Shown piece after piece: positions 7,733 to 17,718 of a stretch of 43,069 bases of DNA. Positions within the stretch are counted from its first letter, which is position 1. Every line of letters starts with the position of its first letter. This DNA is from an uncultured Acidobacteriia bacterium (GTDB lineage Bacteria; Acidobacteriota; Terriglobia; Bryobacterales; Bryobacteraceae): contig CAIYVZ010000192.1 in assembly GCA_903929755.1 (NCBI GenBank), positions 1 through 43,069 of the forward strand. Reading direction: 5' to 3'. Both the position numbers and the translations under genes were made by a program. The notes beneath the pieces are model-generated. The model was not told the DNA's origin and searched no databases. It saw only the letters and a program-made list of their open reading frames with translations.

Positions 7733-9817
7733 ATGAGACCAGCACCCAAAAACGGCTTCACCCTCGCCATCGCGGCCCTCGCCCTGGCGATACCCGCGAT
7801 GGCCCAAAGCACACCCGCGTTCGCACCACCCACCACCTGGGCAGCGGCGGGCACTTCCGCTATTGCAGCCGGAGACATGAACGGTGACGGCAGACTCGAC
7901 GTGATCACAGCCCATGGCGCGGGCGGCAGCCACGGCGTGAGCGTGCTGCTTTCGAATGGCGATGGCACCTTTCAACCGGCTGCGAACTTTATTACCAACA
8001 CGGACCCGACCGGCATTGTGGCGGGTGATTTCAATGGCGATGGCAAACTCGATATAGCGGTAGCCAACAAAGCCAATAACACCCTGAACATTCTTCTCGG
8101 CAACGGCGACGGTACGCTCCAGCAAGCCACCATCATCCCTCTTTCCACCGCGCCTTACACGCTCATGACGTCCGATATCAACAGCGACGGCAAAGCGGAT
8201 CTCGTTGTGGTTCAGGTATCCATTAACCCCGCCACCGGAGCGGCGACAATTCTGGGTAACATCCTGCTGAGCAATGGCGACGGCAGCTTCAACCAGGCCA
8301 CCTTTCCCATGAACGGCGGCATGCTCGTACTGGGCGATTTTAATGGCGACGGCAAGACGGATTTCTTTACATACGCCACCAATCCGGTCCAGGCGGTCCC
8401 CACCATTCGCTTCGGCAATGGCGACGGCACGTTTACCAATTCGCCACTACCGTTTGCGACAAATGGCCTGAACTTCCTCGGGACGAACATGGTCACCGGC
8501 GACTTCAATGGCGATGGCTTCCTGGACATATACACCGAATACGTCGTCAGCAGCGCGACTCGTTCGCCCGCCGGGTTCTCGGAAACGATGGCCCTTGGTC
8601 ACGGTGACGGAACATTCACGGTGGTGAACCTGCCGGGTAATACGGGTCTGGACGGCCAGAACATGATTGTGGGCGACTTCAATCGCGATGGCAAGCTCGA
8701 CGTGGCCGGAATCTTCCCCGGCCCCCTGCATTTCAGTGCAGTCTATCCCCCGCCCTACCAGGTGAAAGTGCTCTACGGCAACGGTGACGGAACCCTGGCA
8801 GCGCCAGTTAGCTTCCCGGCCGGCAGTTCCGCATCTGTCTTTACCGGCAATCCACTGGTGAGTGCCGATTTTGACGGCAACGGCACCCCGGACTTTGCGC
8901 TCGCTACCACCAGCGGCGTCAATCTGGTCCGCAACGCCAACGGAAACCCGCCCCTCCTCTCAAAACTGACGCTCAATACCAACTGGGTTGTGGGCGGCGC
9001 AACGAATGCAACTGCCACGCTGACGCTGGGCGATCCCGCCCCGGCAACGGGAGTACAGGTAACTCTGAGCAGCAGCAATCCCGCAGCCGCCAGTTTCCCC
9101 GGCGGCGCAATTCTCACCATCCCGGCCGGTGCAACTTCAGCCACATTCACGGTATCGACGAGTGTTGTCGCCGCAGCGGGCCTGGTGACAGTGACGGCCT
9201 CGGCCAACGGAGTAAACCAACTGGCTAGCTTCAATGTGGTTCCCGCCTATGTGCTGTCATCAGTTGCCACCGACAGCCCCAGTGCTTTCGGCTGGTTTGG
9301 CGGTGGCAACGGAAGTTCCGGCACCATTAACCTGAGCACCGTGGCTATTGATGGAGTAGTGGTTACGCTGACCTCCTCGAACCCGGGTCTGGTTGCTGTC
9401 ACCCCCAGCGTGACAATTCCAGCCGGGACCACCTCGGCCTCGTTTGCGGCCCTGATCTCGAACCGCGTTCTGGCAAATACCCCGGTCACCATCACGGCAA
9501 CTCTCGACGGGGTTTCGAAGACCTATATCTTTACGGTCCTCACGGCCAGCGACACGATCACCATTACAAAAGCGCAATATCTGGTCAAGAATAACACCTG
9601 GACCATTGAAGGCACCGCCAGTAATCCAGCTGCACTTATCCGGGTTTTGACGACGGCGGGTGGTGGTACCGCCTCCCCGTTCGGTGGTCAGGTGACGATA
9701 ACACCTTCGCCTAACGGGTCATTCAAGGGCCAGGGCGTGACACCTCCACCGTTTACAGCGGTGGTCCTGCAGAGCACGCTCGGCGGTTACACCACTGGGC
9801 CGGTGTCCCAGAAGTAG
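7733..9817 (+). CDS. Secreted FG-GAP (VCBS) repeat protein with Ig-like domains (copy 1)
   Basis: This 694-aa protein has a signal peptide (to about residue 25, AIPAMAQS). The first 400 residues hold tandem FG-GAP/VCBS repeats with calcium-binding-type loops such as GDMNGDGRLDVI, GDFNGDGKLDIAV and GDFNRDGKLDVAG, each followed by LLGNGDGT-like turns. This is the integrin-alpha-type seven-bladed propeller fold. Residues from about 415 to 610 look like two Ig-like beta-sandwich domains (AILTIPAGATSATFTV and the parallel SVTIPAGTTSASF). The C-terminus has the FKGQGVTPPPF segment shared with the next gene. Likely an extracellular or cell-surface adhesion or structural protein. GGAG lies 10 nt before ATG. 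No enzyme motif is seen. Confidence 0.85.
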   Translation: MRPAPKNGFTLAIAALALAIPAMAQSTPAFAPPTTWAAAGTSAIAAGDMNGDGRLDVITAHGAGGSHGVSVLLSNGDGTFQPAANFITNTDPTGIVAGDFNGDGKLDIAVANKANNTLNILLGNGDGTLQQATIIPLSTAPYTLMTSDINSDGKADLVVVQVSINPATGAATILGNILLSNGDGSFNQATFPMNGGMLVLGDFNGDGKTDFFTYATNPVQAVPTIRFGNGDGTFTNSPLPFATNGLNFLGTNMVTGDFNGDGFLDIYTEYVVSSATRSPAGFSETMALGHGDGTFTVVNLPGNTGLDGQNMIVGDFNRDGKLDVAGIFPGPLHFSAVYPPPYQVKVLYGNGDGTLAAPVSFPAGSSASVFTGNPLVSADFDGNGTPDFALATTSGVNLVRNANGNPPLLSKLTLNTNWVVGGATNATATLTLGDPAPATGVQVTLSSSNPAAASFPGGAILTIPAGATSATFTVSTSVVAAAGLVTVTASANGVNQLASFNVVPAYVLSSVATDSPSAFGWFGGGNGSSGTINLSTVAIDGVVVTLTSSNPGLVAVTPSVTIPAGTTSASFAALISNRVLANTPVTITATLDGVSKTYIFTVLTASDTITITKAQYLVKNNTWTIEGTASNPAALIRVLTTAGGGTASPFGGQVTITPSPNGSFKGQGVTPPPFTAVVLQSTLGGYTTGPVSQK

Positions 9818-9835
9818 GTCTGCCGACGCAACATG

Positions 9836-9871
9836 GGCCTCGCCGCGAGATCTTCGCAGCGGGGCCTTTTT
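9836..9871 (+). terminator. Rho-independent terminator after FG-GAP copy 1
   Basis: GGCCTCGCCGCGA pairs with TCGCAGCGGGGCC (13 positions, one G-U and one C-A mismatch) across a short loop, followed directly by TTTTT. It starts 19 nt after the stop codon. Confidence 0.8.
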
Positions 9872-9990
9872 GCGTTAGCCCGACTTAACACACTTTTCCA
9901 GTTCCAAATCCCTGCCTCACCTGTCTTTATCTCCGCATAGTCCCAGGGCAGCGCTTTCCGGCGCTGTTACCTGCCTCCACGGAGAAATGA

Positions 9991-12078
9991 ATGAGACGAT
10001 CCTCAAGAAACATATTCACACTTGCTGTGGCCGTACTGGCCATGGCCCTTCCAGTCGCGGCGCAAAGCACACCCGCTTTTGCGCCCCCCATCACCTGGGC
10101 CGCCCCGGGCGCTTCCGCCGTAGCCTCCGGCGACATGAATGGTGACGGCCGCATCGACGTCATCACCGCCAACGGCACCACGCCGGGCAGCCATGGGGTC
10201 AGCGTCCTGCTTTCCAATGGCGACGGCACTTTTCAAACTGGCGCCAACTTCGTCACCAACACAGACCCGACCGATATTGTGGTCGCGGACTTCAATGGCG
10301 ACGGCAAACTCGATGTCGCAACCGCCAACAAGACGGCCGGCACACTCAGCATTCTGCTCGGCAACGGGGATGGTACCTTGCAGCAGGCCACGCTGATCCC
10401 CCTCCCCGCGCTGCCGGGTTCCATACAGAGTGCGGACTTCAACGGCGATGGTAAAGCGGACTTGGCTGTGGTTCAACTGACCATCAACCCGGCCACCGGA
10501 GCCACTACCTACCTCGGCAACATCCTGATGAGCAATGGCGACGGGACCTTCAGTCAGGCAACGTTCCCCCTGTATTCCCCGGCGCTGGCGCTGGGTGACT
10601 TCAATGGAGACGGCAAGACCGATATGTTCGTCTACCTGGCGCCGCAGACGCTTCTTTCCGGAACGCCGGGCATCCGGTTTGGCATGGGTGACGGAACCTT
10701 CATCGATTCAGCCTTGCCGTTCGCTCCGAATGCCGGCAGTTTCAACGCCACCGCGTTTGTCACCGGCGACTTCAATGGTGACGGCAAGCTGGACATCTAT
10801 GGCGAGATCTCCTTTGGCATTATTGCCCGCAGTGGCGGCGGACTCTCGGAAGTGATGGCTCTCGGCAACGGCGATGGCACCTTTACCGTCACGGTTCTGC
10901 CGTCGAATACGGGTACAGACGGCCAAAACCTGATCACGGGAGACTTCAACAGGGACGGTAAGCTCGACGTGGCAGGACTCTTCCCCGGCCCGCTGCGCTT
11001 CAACCCTGTCCCTCCCGCACCTTACCAGGTAAGAATTCTCTATGGCAATGGCGACGGAACCTTCGCGCCGCGGACCAACTTCCCGGCTGGTAGTGCGATG
11101 TCGGTATTTACGGGCACGCCCCTCGTCGCCGTGGATTTCGACGGCAACGGAGCTCTCGACTTCGCGCTGCCCCTCCCCACGGGCGTGAGCGTTGTTCGCA
11201 ATGCGAACGGCAATCCGCCGCTGATCGCCAGCCTGAAGATCAATGCGACCTGGATGGTCGGTGGAAACAATGTGCTCGGTACCGTGACGCTGGGTGATGT
11301 GGCTCCCGCCGCTGGCTACCAGGTCGCGCTCTCGAGCAGCGATCCCGCCGCCAGCTTCCCCGGAGGTGCAATACTCACTATCCCGACCGGGGCGACCTCG
11401 GCTACGTTCACTATCTCAACGGGCGTGGTGGCTGCCAGCACTTTGGTGAATATCACGGCCTCCGCATTTGGGGCCAGTCAGGTGGCGACTTTCAATGCAG
11501 TTCCGCAGTATGTGCTGGCTTCAATGACAACAGTGAACTCGTCGGCTCCGGGGCTGGTCGGCGGGACCCTGGGGACTTCCGGAACCCTTACGCTGAGCAG
11601 TCCGGCAACAGATGGCGGCGTGGTGATTAACCTGACGTGCTCAAATCCGGCAATACTGGCGGTTACCCCCAGTGTCACAGTTTTGCCTGGCGTGACTACG
11701 GTATCATTCACGGCACTTACAATTGCTGCGGTTCCGGTAAATACGCCGGTCACCATAACTGCCACGCTGAACGGCGTCACCAAGACCGTGGTGTACACGG
11801 TGACGGCGGTCACAGACGTCCTCAAGATCACCAAAGCGGAATACGTGGTGAAGACCGCCACCTGGACAATTGAGGGCATCGCGTTTAACCCCGGGGCGGT
11901 CATCTCGGTCCTGACGGCTGCGGGCCTGGGTACCGGTCCCGGGGGTGGAATCATCACCATAAAGCCGTCTTCCAATGGCTCGTTCAAAGGCCAGGGAACG
12001 GCGCCGCCGCCCTTTACCTCAGTGCTGCTGAGGAGCAGCGGTGGTGGTACCGCAACCAGCGCGGTGGCGCAGAAGTAA
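9991..12078 (+). CDS. Secreted FG-GAP (VCBS) repeat protein with Ig-like domains (copy 2)
   Basis: This 695-aa paralogue of the preceding gene is colinear with it over the whole length. It has a signal peptide ending near residue 25 (PVAAQS), then FG-GAP blades with the same GDxNGDGxxD loops. Two Ig-like domains follow, one opened by LTIPTGATSATFTIST, and a C-terminal FKGQGTAPPPF segment. The segment right after the signal peptide (STPAFAPPITWAA) is nearly identical to copy 1, pointing to recent duplication or gene conversion. GGAG lies 6 nt before ATG. It has its own upstream gap and terminator, so it is probably a separate transcription unit. Likely extracellular; function not predictable from sequence. 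Confidence 0.85.
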   Translation: MRRSSRNIFTLAVAVLAMALPVAAQSTPAFAPPITWAAPGASAVASGDMNGDGRIDVITANGTTPGSHGVSVLLSNGDGTFQTGANFVTNTDPTDIVVADFNGDGKLDVATANKTAGTLSILLGNGDGTLQQATLIPLPALPGSIQSADFNGDGKADLAVVQLTINPATGATTYLGNILMSNGDGTFSQATFPLYSPALALGDFNGDGKTDMFVYLAPQTLLSGTPGIRFGMGDGTFIDSALPFAPNAGSFNATAFVTGDFNGDGKLDIYGEISFGIIARSGGGLSEVMALGNGDGTFTVTVLPSNTGTDGQNLITGDFNRDGKLDVAGLFPGPLRFNPVPPAPYQVRILYGNGDGTFAPRTNFPAGSAMSVFTGTPLVAVDFDGNGALDFALPLPTGVSVVRNANGNPPLIASLKINATWMVGGNNVLGTVTLGDVAPAAGYQVALSSSDPAASFPGGAILTIPTGATSATFTISTGVVAASTLVNITASAFGASQVATFNAVPQYVLASMTTVNSSAPGLVGGTLGTSGTLTLSSPATDGGVVINLTCSNPAILAVTPSVTVLPGVTTVSFTALTIAAVPVNTPVTITATLNGVTKTVVYTVTAVTDVLKITKAEYVVKTATWTIEGIAFNPGAVISVLTAAGLGTGPGGGIITIKPSSNGSFKGQGTAPPPFTSVLLRSSGGGTATSAVAQK

Positions 12079-12093
12079 TTAACCCAAACGCAG

Positions 12094-12130
12094 AAAGGCC
12101 CCGCCGCGACAACTTCGCGGCGGGGCCTTT
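12094..12130. terminator. Bidirectional rho-independent terminator
   Basis: AAAGGCCCCGCCGCGA and TCGCGGCGGGGCCTTT form a perfect 16-bp stem around the 5-nt loop CAACT. It lies between the stops of the convergent FG-GAP copy 2 and TonB-receptor genes. A-rich and T-rich flanks on either side suit termination in both directions. Confidence 0.9.
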
Positions 12131-12152
12131 CCGTTGGCACTTATGCTCCGAA

Positions 12153-15100
12153 TCAGAATTCGTAGCGCAGAGCGAACTGCATCACGCGGGCATCCGCCGC
12201 GCTGGTGATCTGCCCGAAGGTATTGGGCGTCGCCAGGCTCAGCTGCGGAGCTCCCGTGAAGTTCACATTATTGAAGCCGTTGAAGGCCTCGCCGCGAACC
12301 TGCAGCCGGTGTCCTTCAATCGGCATCTTGAAGTACTTGCTGATGGAGATGTCCGTATTGAAGTAAGCGGGCCGCCGCACGATAGCGCGGTTGCCCACCG
12401 TTCCGGGATACTGGCCGACGAAAGCCGTCACCGCCGTGGTGGAGGTGAAGATGCTGGGAGCGCCCGTCTGGTCATAACGGCCAGGCAGGGGCATGGTGGC
12501 GCCCGGCTTCATGATGGCGATGGCCGAATTGAGGTAGTTGGTGGGATAGACGCCGCCGTTCGAGATGTTGAGCGGAGTCCCGGAGCGATAGGTGCCGAGC
12601 GATGAAATCTGCCAGCCGCCGAGAGCGCCTTCCACGAACTTGTTGCTGTTCGCAAGAAGCTTCTTACCCTTACCCACAGGCAACTCGATGACGAAGTTGG
12701 TGGTCACGTTGTGGCGAATATCGAAGTCCGAAGAGCCCTTGTAGGAGTTGGGGTCGAAGGCATCCTGAATACCCAGACCGCCACCACCTTCAGTACCCGA
12801 CGCGTTGTCGATAGAGTGCGAGAGCGTGTAGTTGAAATCAAAACCCCAGCCCTTCGAAACAGCGCGGCGGAGGACCAGATTCATGCCGTGGAAAGCGCCC
12901 TTACCTGCGTTGACGTAAGAACTGATACCGGCGGCCTGGTTGGCAAAGAAGGTATTGCAGCCATAAAGAGAGATACAGGTTCCGTCGGCCTGGCGCAGAC
13001 GATCCATGTCGTTCAGGCCATCCAGATCGCTGCCGGCGTAAGTGCCATACACCGTGTAGAAATAGTTGGCGGTGGCGCTGCCGGGGATGGCGTAATTCTT
13101 CGCTTTACCAAACATGTTCTCCACAAAAGGAACCAGCGGCAGAATGCCTGGGTTCGCTTTCACCTGTCCCGGAGTAATACCGGAGTCATAGGCGGCACGA
13201 AGGACGCCGCTGGCCTGTGTCCAGGTAGTGCCGGACTTCAGATCCTTATAGTTCGTCAGCGGCTGACCGATGTCCTGGGTCAACAGCGACTTGTGGCTGA
13301 GGCGTCCCACATAACCAACTTCCAGACTGAGGTTCTTCGGCAGGGGCCGGGCATAGCTCAGATTCAGAAGATAAGAGTACGGCGCCGCCAGGTTGCTGGA
13401 GATGCCAGTGAGAGCGTTGAAGCCGCCAACGATGGTGGGAGGCGTGAAGGGGAAACCGCCTGTGGGAGCCGCGGGAATAGTGGGCAAACCGCCACCGGTG
13501 TAGCGGAAGCCAGTGCTGAAGTCGGTATTCACCGGCTGAGAGACAGTGGTGGCCAGACCAGGCGAACCGGAACTGGCGAAGTTGACCGCCATGTTTCCGC
13601 CGTAGTGATCAAACACCACGCCGGCACCGCCACGAATCACACTGCCCTTGCCCAGAATCTTTGCGGCAAGGCCCGTTTCCGGAGCCCACGCAAGGCCTAA
13701 GCGGGGCGCAAAGTTGTTCTTGTCCAGAGGATAGTAACCCAAACCATTGTTCACCGGGCCACCCAGTTTGTAGGAGATGGAAGCGGTGGAATTCGCGTAG
13801 CTGGGCACGCCCAGAGCCTGGCCACCCGCACGATCCGCAAAGTACTGGCTGAGCGAGGTGACCGGCGTAACCTGCACGCCGTTCATTTCGTACGGCACTC
13901 CGAACAGGCTGTAGCGAACGCCGTAGGTGAGCGTCAGGGCCGGACGAATCCGGTAGGTATCGGTGACGTAGAATTCATACTCGTTATTTTTGAACGCACG
14001 AGTCAGCGGAGTGCCAAACGGAATAGCCTTGCCATCGATACCAAAGTTGTAGGTAGCGCCGAACTGGTTCAACAAGCCGAACAGAGTCCCCATGGCATTG
14101 GTGACGTTGGTACCGGAAGAGAGCGTACCGCCACCATAGTTGGAGGCGAGGTAGCTGGTGACCGCGCCCGTAATATCCGCGCCCAGACCCTTCAGCGTGT
14201 TGCGGCTGAAGCTGTAGTTGGGCAGGTTATTGAACGAGAGTCTGTCATTTTCGATGAAGCGGAAGTTCATGCCCGCCTGTACGGTGTGGCGACCCTTTGA
14301 CCAGGTCACGTCGTCCACGATGTTGGTGGTGGGTGAGACGCGCTGAGAAGCTCTGGAGGTTCCGAGGGGAGTCGCAGTGAAGAAGCTGGGAATCACCGTA
14401 TCAGTGCCGGTAGCGGCATTGCCGATTCTGGTGTACCCCCAGCTGGCTACGTTGACGATGGAGGGCGTGAGCACCGAGGTGACACGCGCTGCCAGACCGC
14501 GCGAGTTATCAACCTGCTTGGAGGCTGCGTCCTGACCCGGGAACTGGGCCAGCGTGAGATCCTGCGCCGCCTTGTTCAGCGTGCCGCGGAGCATCAGCTG
14601 ATGCTTGCCTGCTTTATCGATATTGAAGTCCATGCGGCCAACATAAGCGCGGTTGTTGATGGTCTTCGGAGCGTTGAAACGGAGCACCGAATAGTTGAGA
14701 CCCTTATCGACGGAGGACAACGGATCGTTACCGGCAGGATAAGCCTTCAGATAATTCAGCATGTACGAACTTGCCCCGACATGCAGCGGGTCGATGGCCT
14801 TAATGTCACTGGGCGTCAGCGCGATCGTTTTGCCGTTGGTCAGCGCCACATTCACAATACCCTGCTTAAAGCTCTCCGATGGCACCACGCGAGTAGTTGC
14901 ACTGGCGGTGCGATCTTTGCGATCTTCCCAGTTCAGGAAGAAGAACGCGCGGTCGCGAATCATGCGGCCGCCGACAGAAGCACCGTACTGATTACGAATC
15001 AGATTTTCACGAGCCACACCGGCGCGGTTGCTGAACCAGTTATTGGCCGCAGTCTTGACGTTGCGCGTATATTCGTAAGCGGAACCGTGGAACTGGTTGG

Positions 15101-15800
15101 AGCCGCCTTTGGTAACGAGTGAGACCTGCCCGCCGGATGACCGGCCCTGATCGGCACCCTGCCCCGCAACCGTGGTCCGAAATTCCTGCACGGAATCGAG
15201 CGGCACCGGAAGCGCGGCATTGAAGCCGCTGGTGACTGTGGTGGTAAGTCCCGCCGTCTGGCTGTCATTCACGTCCACCCCGTCCAGGGTAATGTTGTTC
15301 TGATCTTTTTTACCACCCAGAACCTCGCCCGTGGGCGAGACACCCGGCTGCAGGCTCAGCAGGTCAACAACGTTGCGCGTCTGCAGCGGTAATTGCCGGA
15401 CCTGCATTTCCGTGAACGGATTACCCACGGTGGCATTCTGCGTGTTTACCTGGCTGGCTTCGGCCATCACGTTGACGGTTTCTGTAGTCTGGCCAAGTTC
15501 AAGCTGAATATTGAGCGTCGCGGGGGTACTAACCTGCAGACGGACATCTGACTGATAGCTGGAGAAACCCGGTTTCTGGACACCTACCTTGTACGTGCCG
15601 GGGGCAAGCTGAACGAAGGCATACTTACCCCCGTCGTCGCTGAGAGCACTGCGGGCTGCTGCTGTATCCTGATTCGTGATGCTGACAACAGCTCCCGTAA
15701 TGGTTGCCTGCTGTGGATCTGTCACGATTCCCTGAAGTGAAGTTGTCTGCGCTGCCAGCGGTAGCAGGCATGCAAGAAAGGCTATGGTAATCCGCCTCAT
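12153..15800 (-). CDS. TonB-dependent receptor, Oar-like, with carboxypeptidase-regulatory-like domain
   Basis: This 1215-aa outer-membrane protein has a signal peptide (LACLLPLAAQT). A carboxypeptidase-regulatory-like Ig domain follows (about 20-105; LQGIVTDPQQATITGAVVSI, then APGTYKVGVQKPGFSS). A plug domain (about 115-250) contains VRQLPLQTRNVVDLLSLQPGV and NNITLDGVDVNDSQTAG. The rest is a long beta-barrel ending in aromatic residues (MQFALRYEF), the usual signal for outer-membrane insertion. This class is greatly expanded in Solibacter-type Acidobacteriota and is thought to import large organic ligands, but no substrate can be read from sequence. CTCCTT at 15811-15816 (AAGGAG on the coding strand) lies 10 nt before ATG. 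The 241-nt upstream gap holds only a short hairpin (15900-15916). Confidence 0.9.
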   Translation of the reverse strand: MRRITIAFLACLLPLAAQTTSLQGIVTDPQQATITGAVVSITNQDTAAARSALSDDGGKYAFVQLAPGTYKVGVQKPGFSSYQSDVRLQVSTPATLNIQLELGQTTETVNVMAEASQVNTQNATVGNPFTEMQVRQLPLQTRNVVDLLSLQPGVSPTGEVLGGKKDQNNITLDGVDVNDSQTAGLTTTVTSGFNAALPVPLDSVQEFRTTVAGQGADQGRSSGGQVSLVTKGGSNQFHGSAYEYTRNVKTAANNWFSNRAGVARENLIRNQYGASVGGRMIRDRAFFFLNWEDRKDRTASATTRVVPSESFKQGIVNVALTNGKTIALTPSDIKAIDPLHVGASSYMLNYLKAYPAGNDPLSSVDKGLNYSVLRFNAPKTINNRAYVGRMDFNIDKAGKHQLMLRGTLNKAAQDLTLAQFPGQDAASKQVDNSRGLAARVTSVLTPSIVNVASWGYTRIGNAATGTDTVIPSFFTATPLGTSRASQRVSPTTNIVDDVTWSKGRHTVQAGMNFRFIENDRLSFNNLPNYSFSRNTLKGLGADITGAVTSYLASNYGGGTLSSGTNVTNAMGTLFGLLNQFGATYNFGIDGKAIPFGTPLTRAFKNNEYEFYVTDTYRIRPALTLTYGVRYSLFGVPYEMNGVQVTPVTSLSQYFADRAGGQALGVPSYANSTASISYKLGGPVNNGLGYYPLDKNNFAPRLGLAWAPETGLAAKILGKGSVIRGGAGVVFDHYGGNMAVNFASSGSPGLATTVSQPVNTDFSTGFRYTGGGLPTIPAAPTGGFPFTPPTIVGGFNALTGISSNLAAPYSYLLNLSYARPLPKNLSLEVGYVGRLSHKSLLTQDIGQPLTNYKDLKSGTTWTQASGVLRAAYDSGITPGQVKANPGILPLVPFVENMFGKAKNYAIPGSATANYFYTVYGTYAGSDLDGLNDMDRLRQADGTCISLYGCNTFFANQAAGISSYVNAGKGAFHGMNLVLRRAVSKGWGFDFNYTLSHSIDNASGTEGGGGLGIQDAFDPNSYKGSSDFDIRHNVTTNFVIELPVGKGKKLLANSNKFVEGALGGWQISSLGTYRSGTPLNISNGGVYPTNYLNSAIAIMKPGATMPLPGRYDQTGAPSIFTSTTAVTAFVGQYPGTVGNRAIVRRPAYFNTDISISKYFKMPIEGHRLQVRGEAFNGFNNVNFTGAPQLSLATPNTFGQITSAADARVMQFALRYEF

Positions 15801-16041
15801 TGAGTAAGGACTCCTTGTTTTTAGTTTTTTGATTTGGACTAGTGCGTACGAGGCTGGAACAGGGCTCGTGGCTCTCTACAAGGAGAAGGTGAAAGACGGG
15901 TCGGCATTGCGCCGACAGCTCGATCTGCTGAAGCTATATCGAGTTACTTATTCTTTATGGTAGTTGGCGCTGAAGCCTGGCGTCCAATAGAAATGGCCAA
16001 TCGGGCGAATAACGAAAATCGGTGCGGCACGTGACGGTTCT

Positions 16042-17718
16042 CTATTTGGAGGCGGCCTGCTGCATGATGAACGGCTTCCAGCCACCCAGATGGGTTATTT
16101 CTGTAGCCTCTGCGATGGCGTAAGGTTCGCAGACGAAGGACTTCACCACGCGTCCCGATTCCAGCGTTGCACTACCGATGGCGAGAGGGGGGGGGACGGC
16201 GGCCACGAAGCGGCCAAATGTGCTCTCGGGCACAGCCCAGACTTCCACGTGGATAGCAGCCCCGTTACCCGGCGCGTAAACCAGACCAGGCTTCAGCGGC
16301 ACGGTGCCGCGCAGAGCATAGAAACGATACGAGGGGGTGGTTCTGCAGGCCTCAAGCAGGAAAGCCCCGGCATCCTGCAGTTGATAGTTCAGGGGCATGC
16401 CGGTGAGATGCGCGCCGCAGACTGCGAGCGGGACGTAGCCAGCGGGGCAGTAAGGCATTTTTTGCCCAGCGGTTGCCAGCAACGCCTCATCCGACCATGC
16501 AGGGCCAATCAGCGTGACCCCGAAAGGCATGCCGTTCGCGCGGAACCCAGCCGGCACCGCCAGCGCCGCCAGATCGAGCAGATTTACGAAGTTCGTATAG
16601 TAGCCGAGGTTGGTATTCAGCGTTATCGGCTCAGCGGCGACTTCCGCGTGGGTGTAGGCGGCCCCGTTGGTGGGCAGCAACATGAAGTCGAATGTTGCCA
16701 GTTCGCCTGCGGCGACGCGGCGCAAATCGGCCAGTTTGTAAGTGGCTTCAAAGGCATCAACGGCAGAGAAAGCGGCGGCTTTCAGAATAATGGCAGCGGT
16801 GACCGGATGAAGGGCTTCGGGGCTGGCGGCTGCGAACTCTTTAATCGCCGCCAGTCTCTCCCCCACCCAGGGGCCGGAGTACAACAACTGAGCCACATCG
16901 CGGAACGGCGTGAAATCGAACTCCACACGCACTCCGCCGCGGGCTTCGTACTCCGCGACCGCCTTATAATAAAGCTCGCGGGCCGATTCATCGCCGAAAA
17001 ATTCAAGTTGCGATGCGGCAGGAACTCCGAACCGGAAACCCTGCGCAGGCCAGGCTTTTCGTTGCCCCGCGGGCCGCGAATACGCGTCACCCGGATCAAA
17101 GCCACGCGCCACTTCCAGTACCTTCGCCGCAGTTACTAAATCCCGCGAGAAGATCGACACACAATCGAGGGTCCGGCAGGCCGGCACAACGCCCTTCGTG
17201 CTCAAGGCTCCGCAAGTCGGCTTCACCCCGATCAGGTTATTGAGGGAAGCCGGTACGCGCCCGGAACCCGCGGTATCCGTACCCAGCGAAAAGTCGACCA
17301 GTTCCGCAGCCACAGCTACGGCGGAACCGGAACTTGAACCTCCTGAAATGTAAGCCTGATTAAAAACGCTGGAGGGGGCACCATAAGGCGACCGGGTCCC
17401 TACCAGCCCTGTGGCAAACTGATCCAGATTCGTCTTGCCGATGGGGATGGCGCCGGCAGACATCAGGCGTGCCACCACGGTGGCCGATTCTCCCGGCACG
17501 TACGCAAAGCCGGGGCAACCGGCGGTGGTCGCAATGCCGACCAGGTCGATGTTGTCCTTAATAGCGAACAGCATCCCGGCCAGAGGCAGGTTCAGGTCCA
17601 GATCTTCAGCCCGACCGACGGTGATCTCTTCGGGTACCAGCGAAATCCAGACAGGGCACTCCTCGTGCGCCCGAATCTTCGCGTAGGTCTCCCGAATCCG
17701 CGCAACTAAACGCTCCAT
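16042..17718 (-). CDS. atzF: Allophanate hydrolase
   Basis: This 558-aa amidase-signature enzyme hydrolyses allophanate to ammonia and CO2. The Ser-cisSer-Lys triad can be placed by spacing: Lys54 in FAIKDN, Ser128 in GGSSSGSAVAVA and Ser152 in TDTAGSGR. From about residue 440 lies the C-terminal domain typical of AtzF-type allophanate hydrolases (GTVPLKPGLVYAPGNGAAIHVEVW region), which separates it from ordinary amidases. Its start overlaps the carboxylase stop as TAATG, so it is the last gene of a tightly coupled four-gene operon and the final step of guanidine or urea breakdown through allophanate. The fusion with the carboxylase seen in yeast urea amidolyase is absent. Confidence 0.93.
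   Translation of the reverse strand: MERLVARIRETYAKIRAHEECPVWISLVPEEITVGRAEDLDLNLPLAGMLFAIKDNIDLVGIATTAGCPGFAYVPGESATVVARLMSAGAIPIGKTNLDQFATGLVGTRSPYGAPSSVFNQAYISGGSSSGSAVAVAAELVDFSLGTDTAGSGRVPASLNNLIGVKPTCGALSTKGVVPACRTLDCVSIFSRDLVTAAKVLEVARGFDPGDAYSRPAGQRKAWPAQGFRFGVPAASQLEFFGDESARELYYKAVAEYEARGGVRVEFDFTPFRDVAQLLYSGPWVGERLAAIKEFAAASPEALHPVTAAIILKAAAFSAVDAFEATYKLADLRRVAAGELATFDFMLLPTNGAAYTHAEVAAEPITLNTNLGYYTNFVNLLDLAALAVPAGFRANGMPFGVTLIGPAWSDEALLATAGQKMPYCPAGYVPLAVCGAHLTGMPLNYQLQDAGAFLLEACRTTPSYRFYALRGTVPLKPGLVYAPGNGAAIHVEVWAVPESTFGRFVAAVPPPLAIGSATLESGRVVKSFVCEPYAIAEATEITHLGGWKPFIMQQAASK

Noticed and set aside
15900-15916. Hairpin GTCGGC-ATTGC-GCCGAC as terminator of the guanidine operon
   Set aside because: The stem is only 6 bp and no T-run follows on the minus strand.
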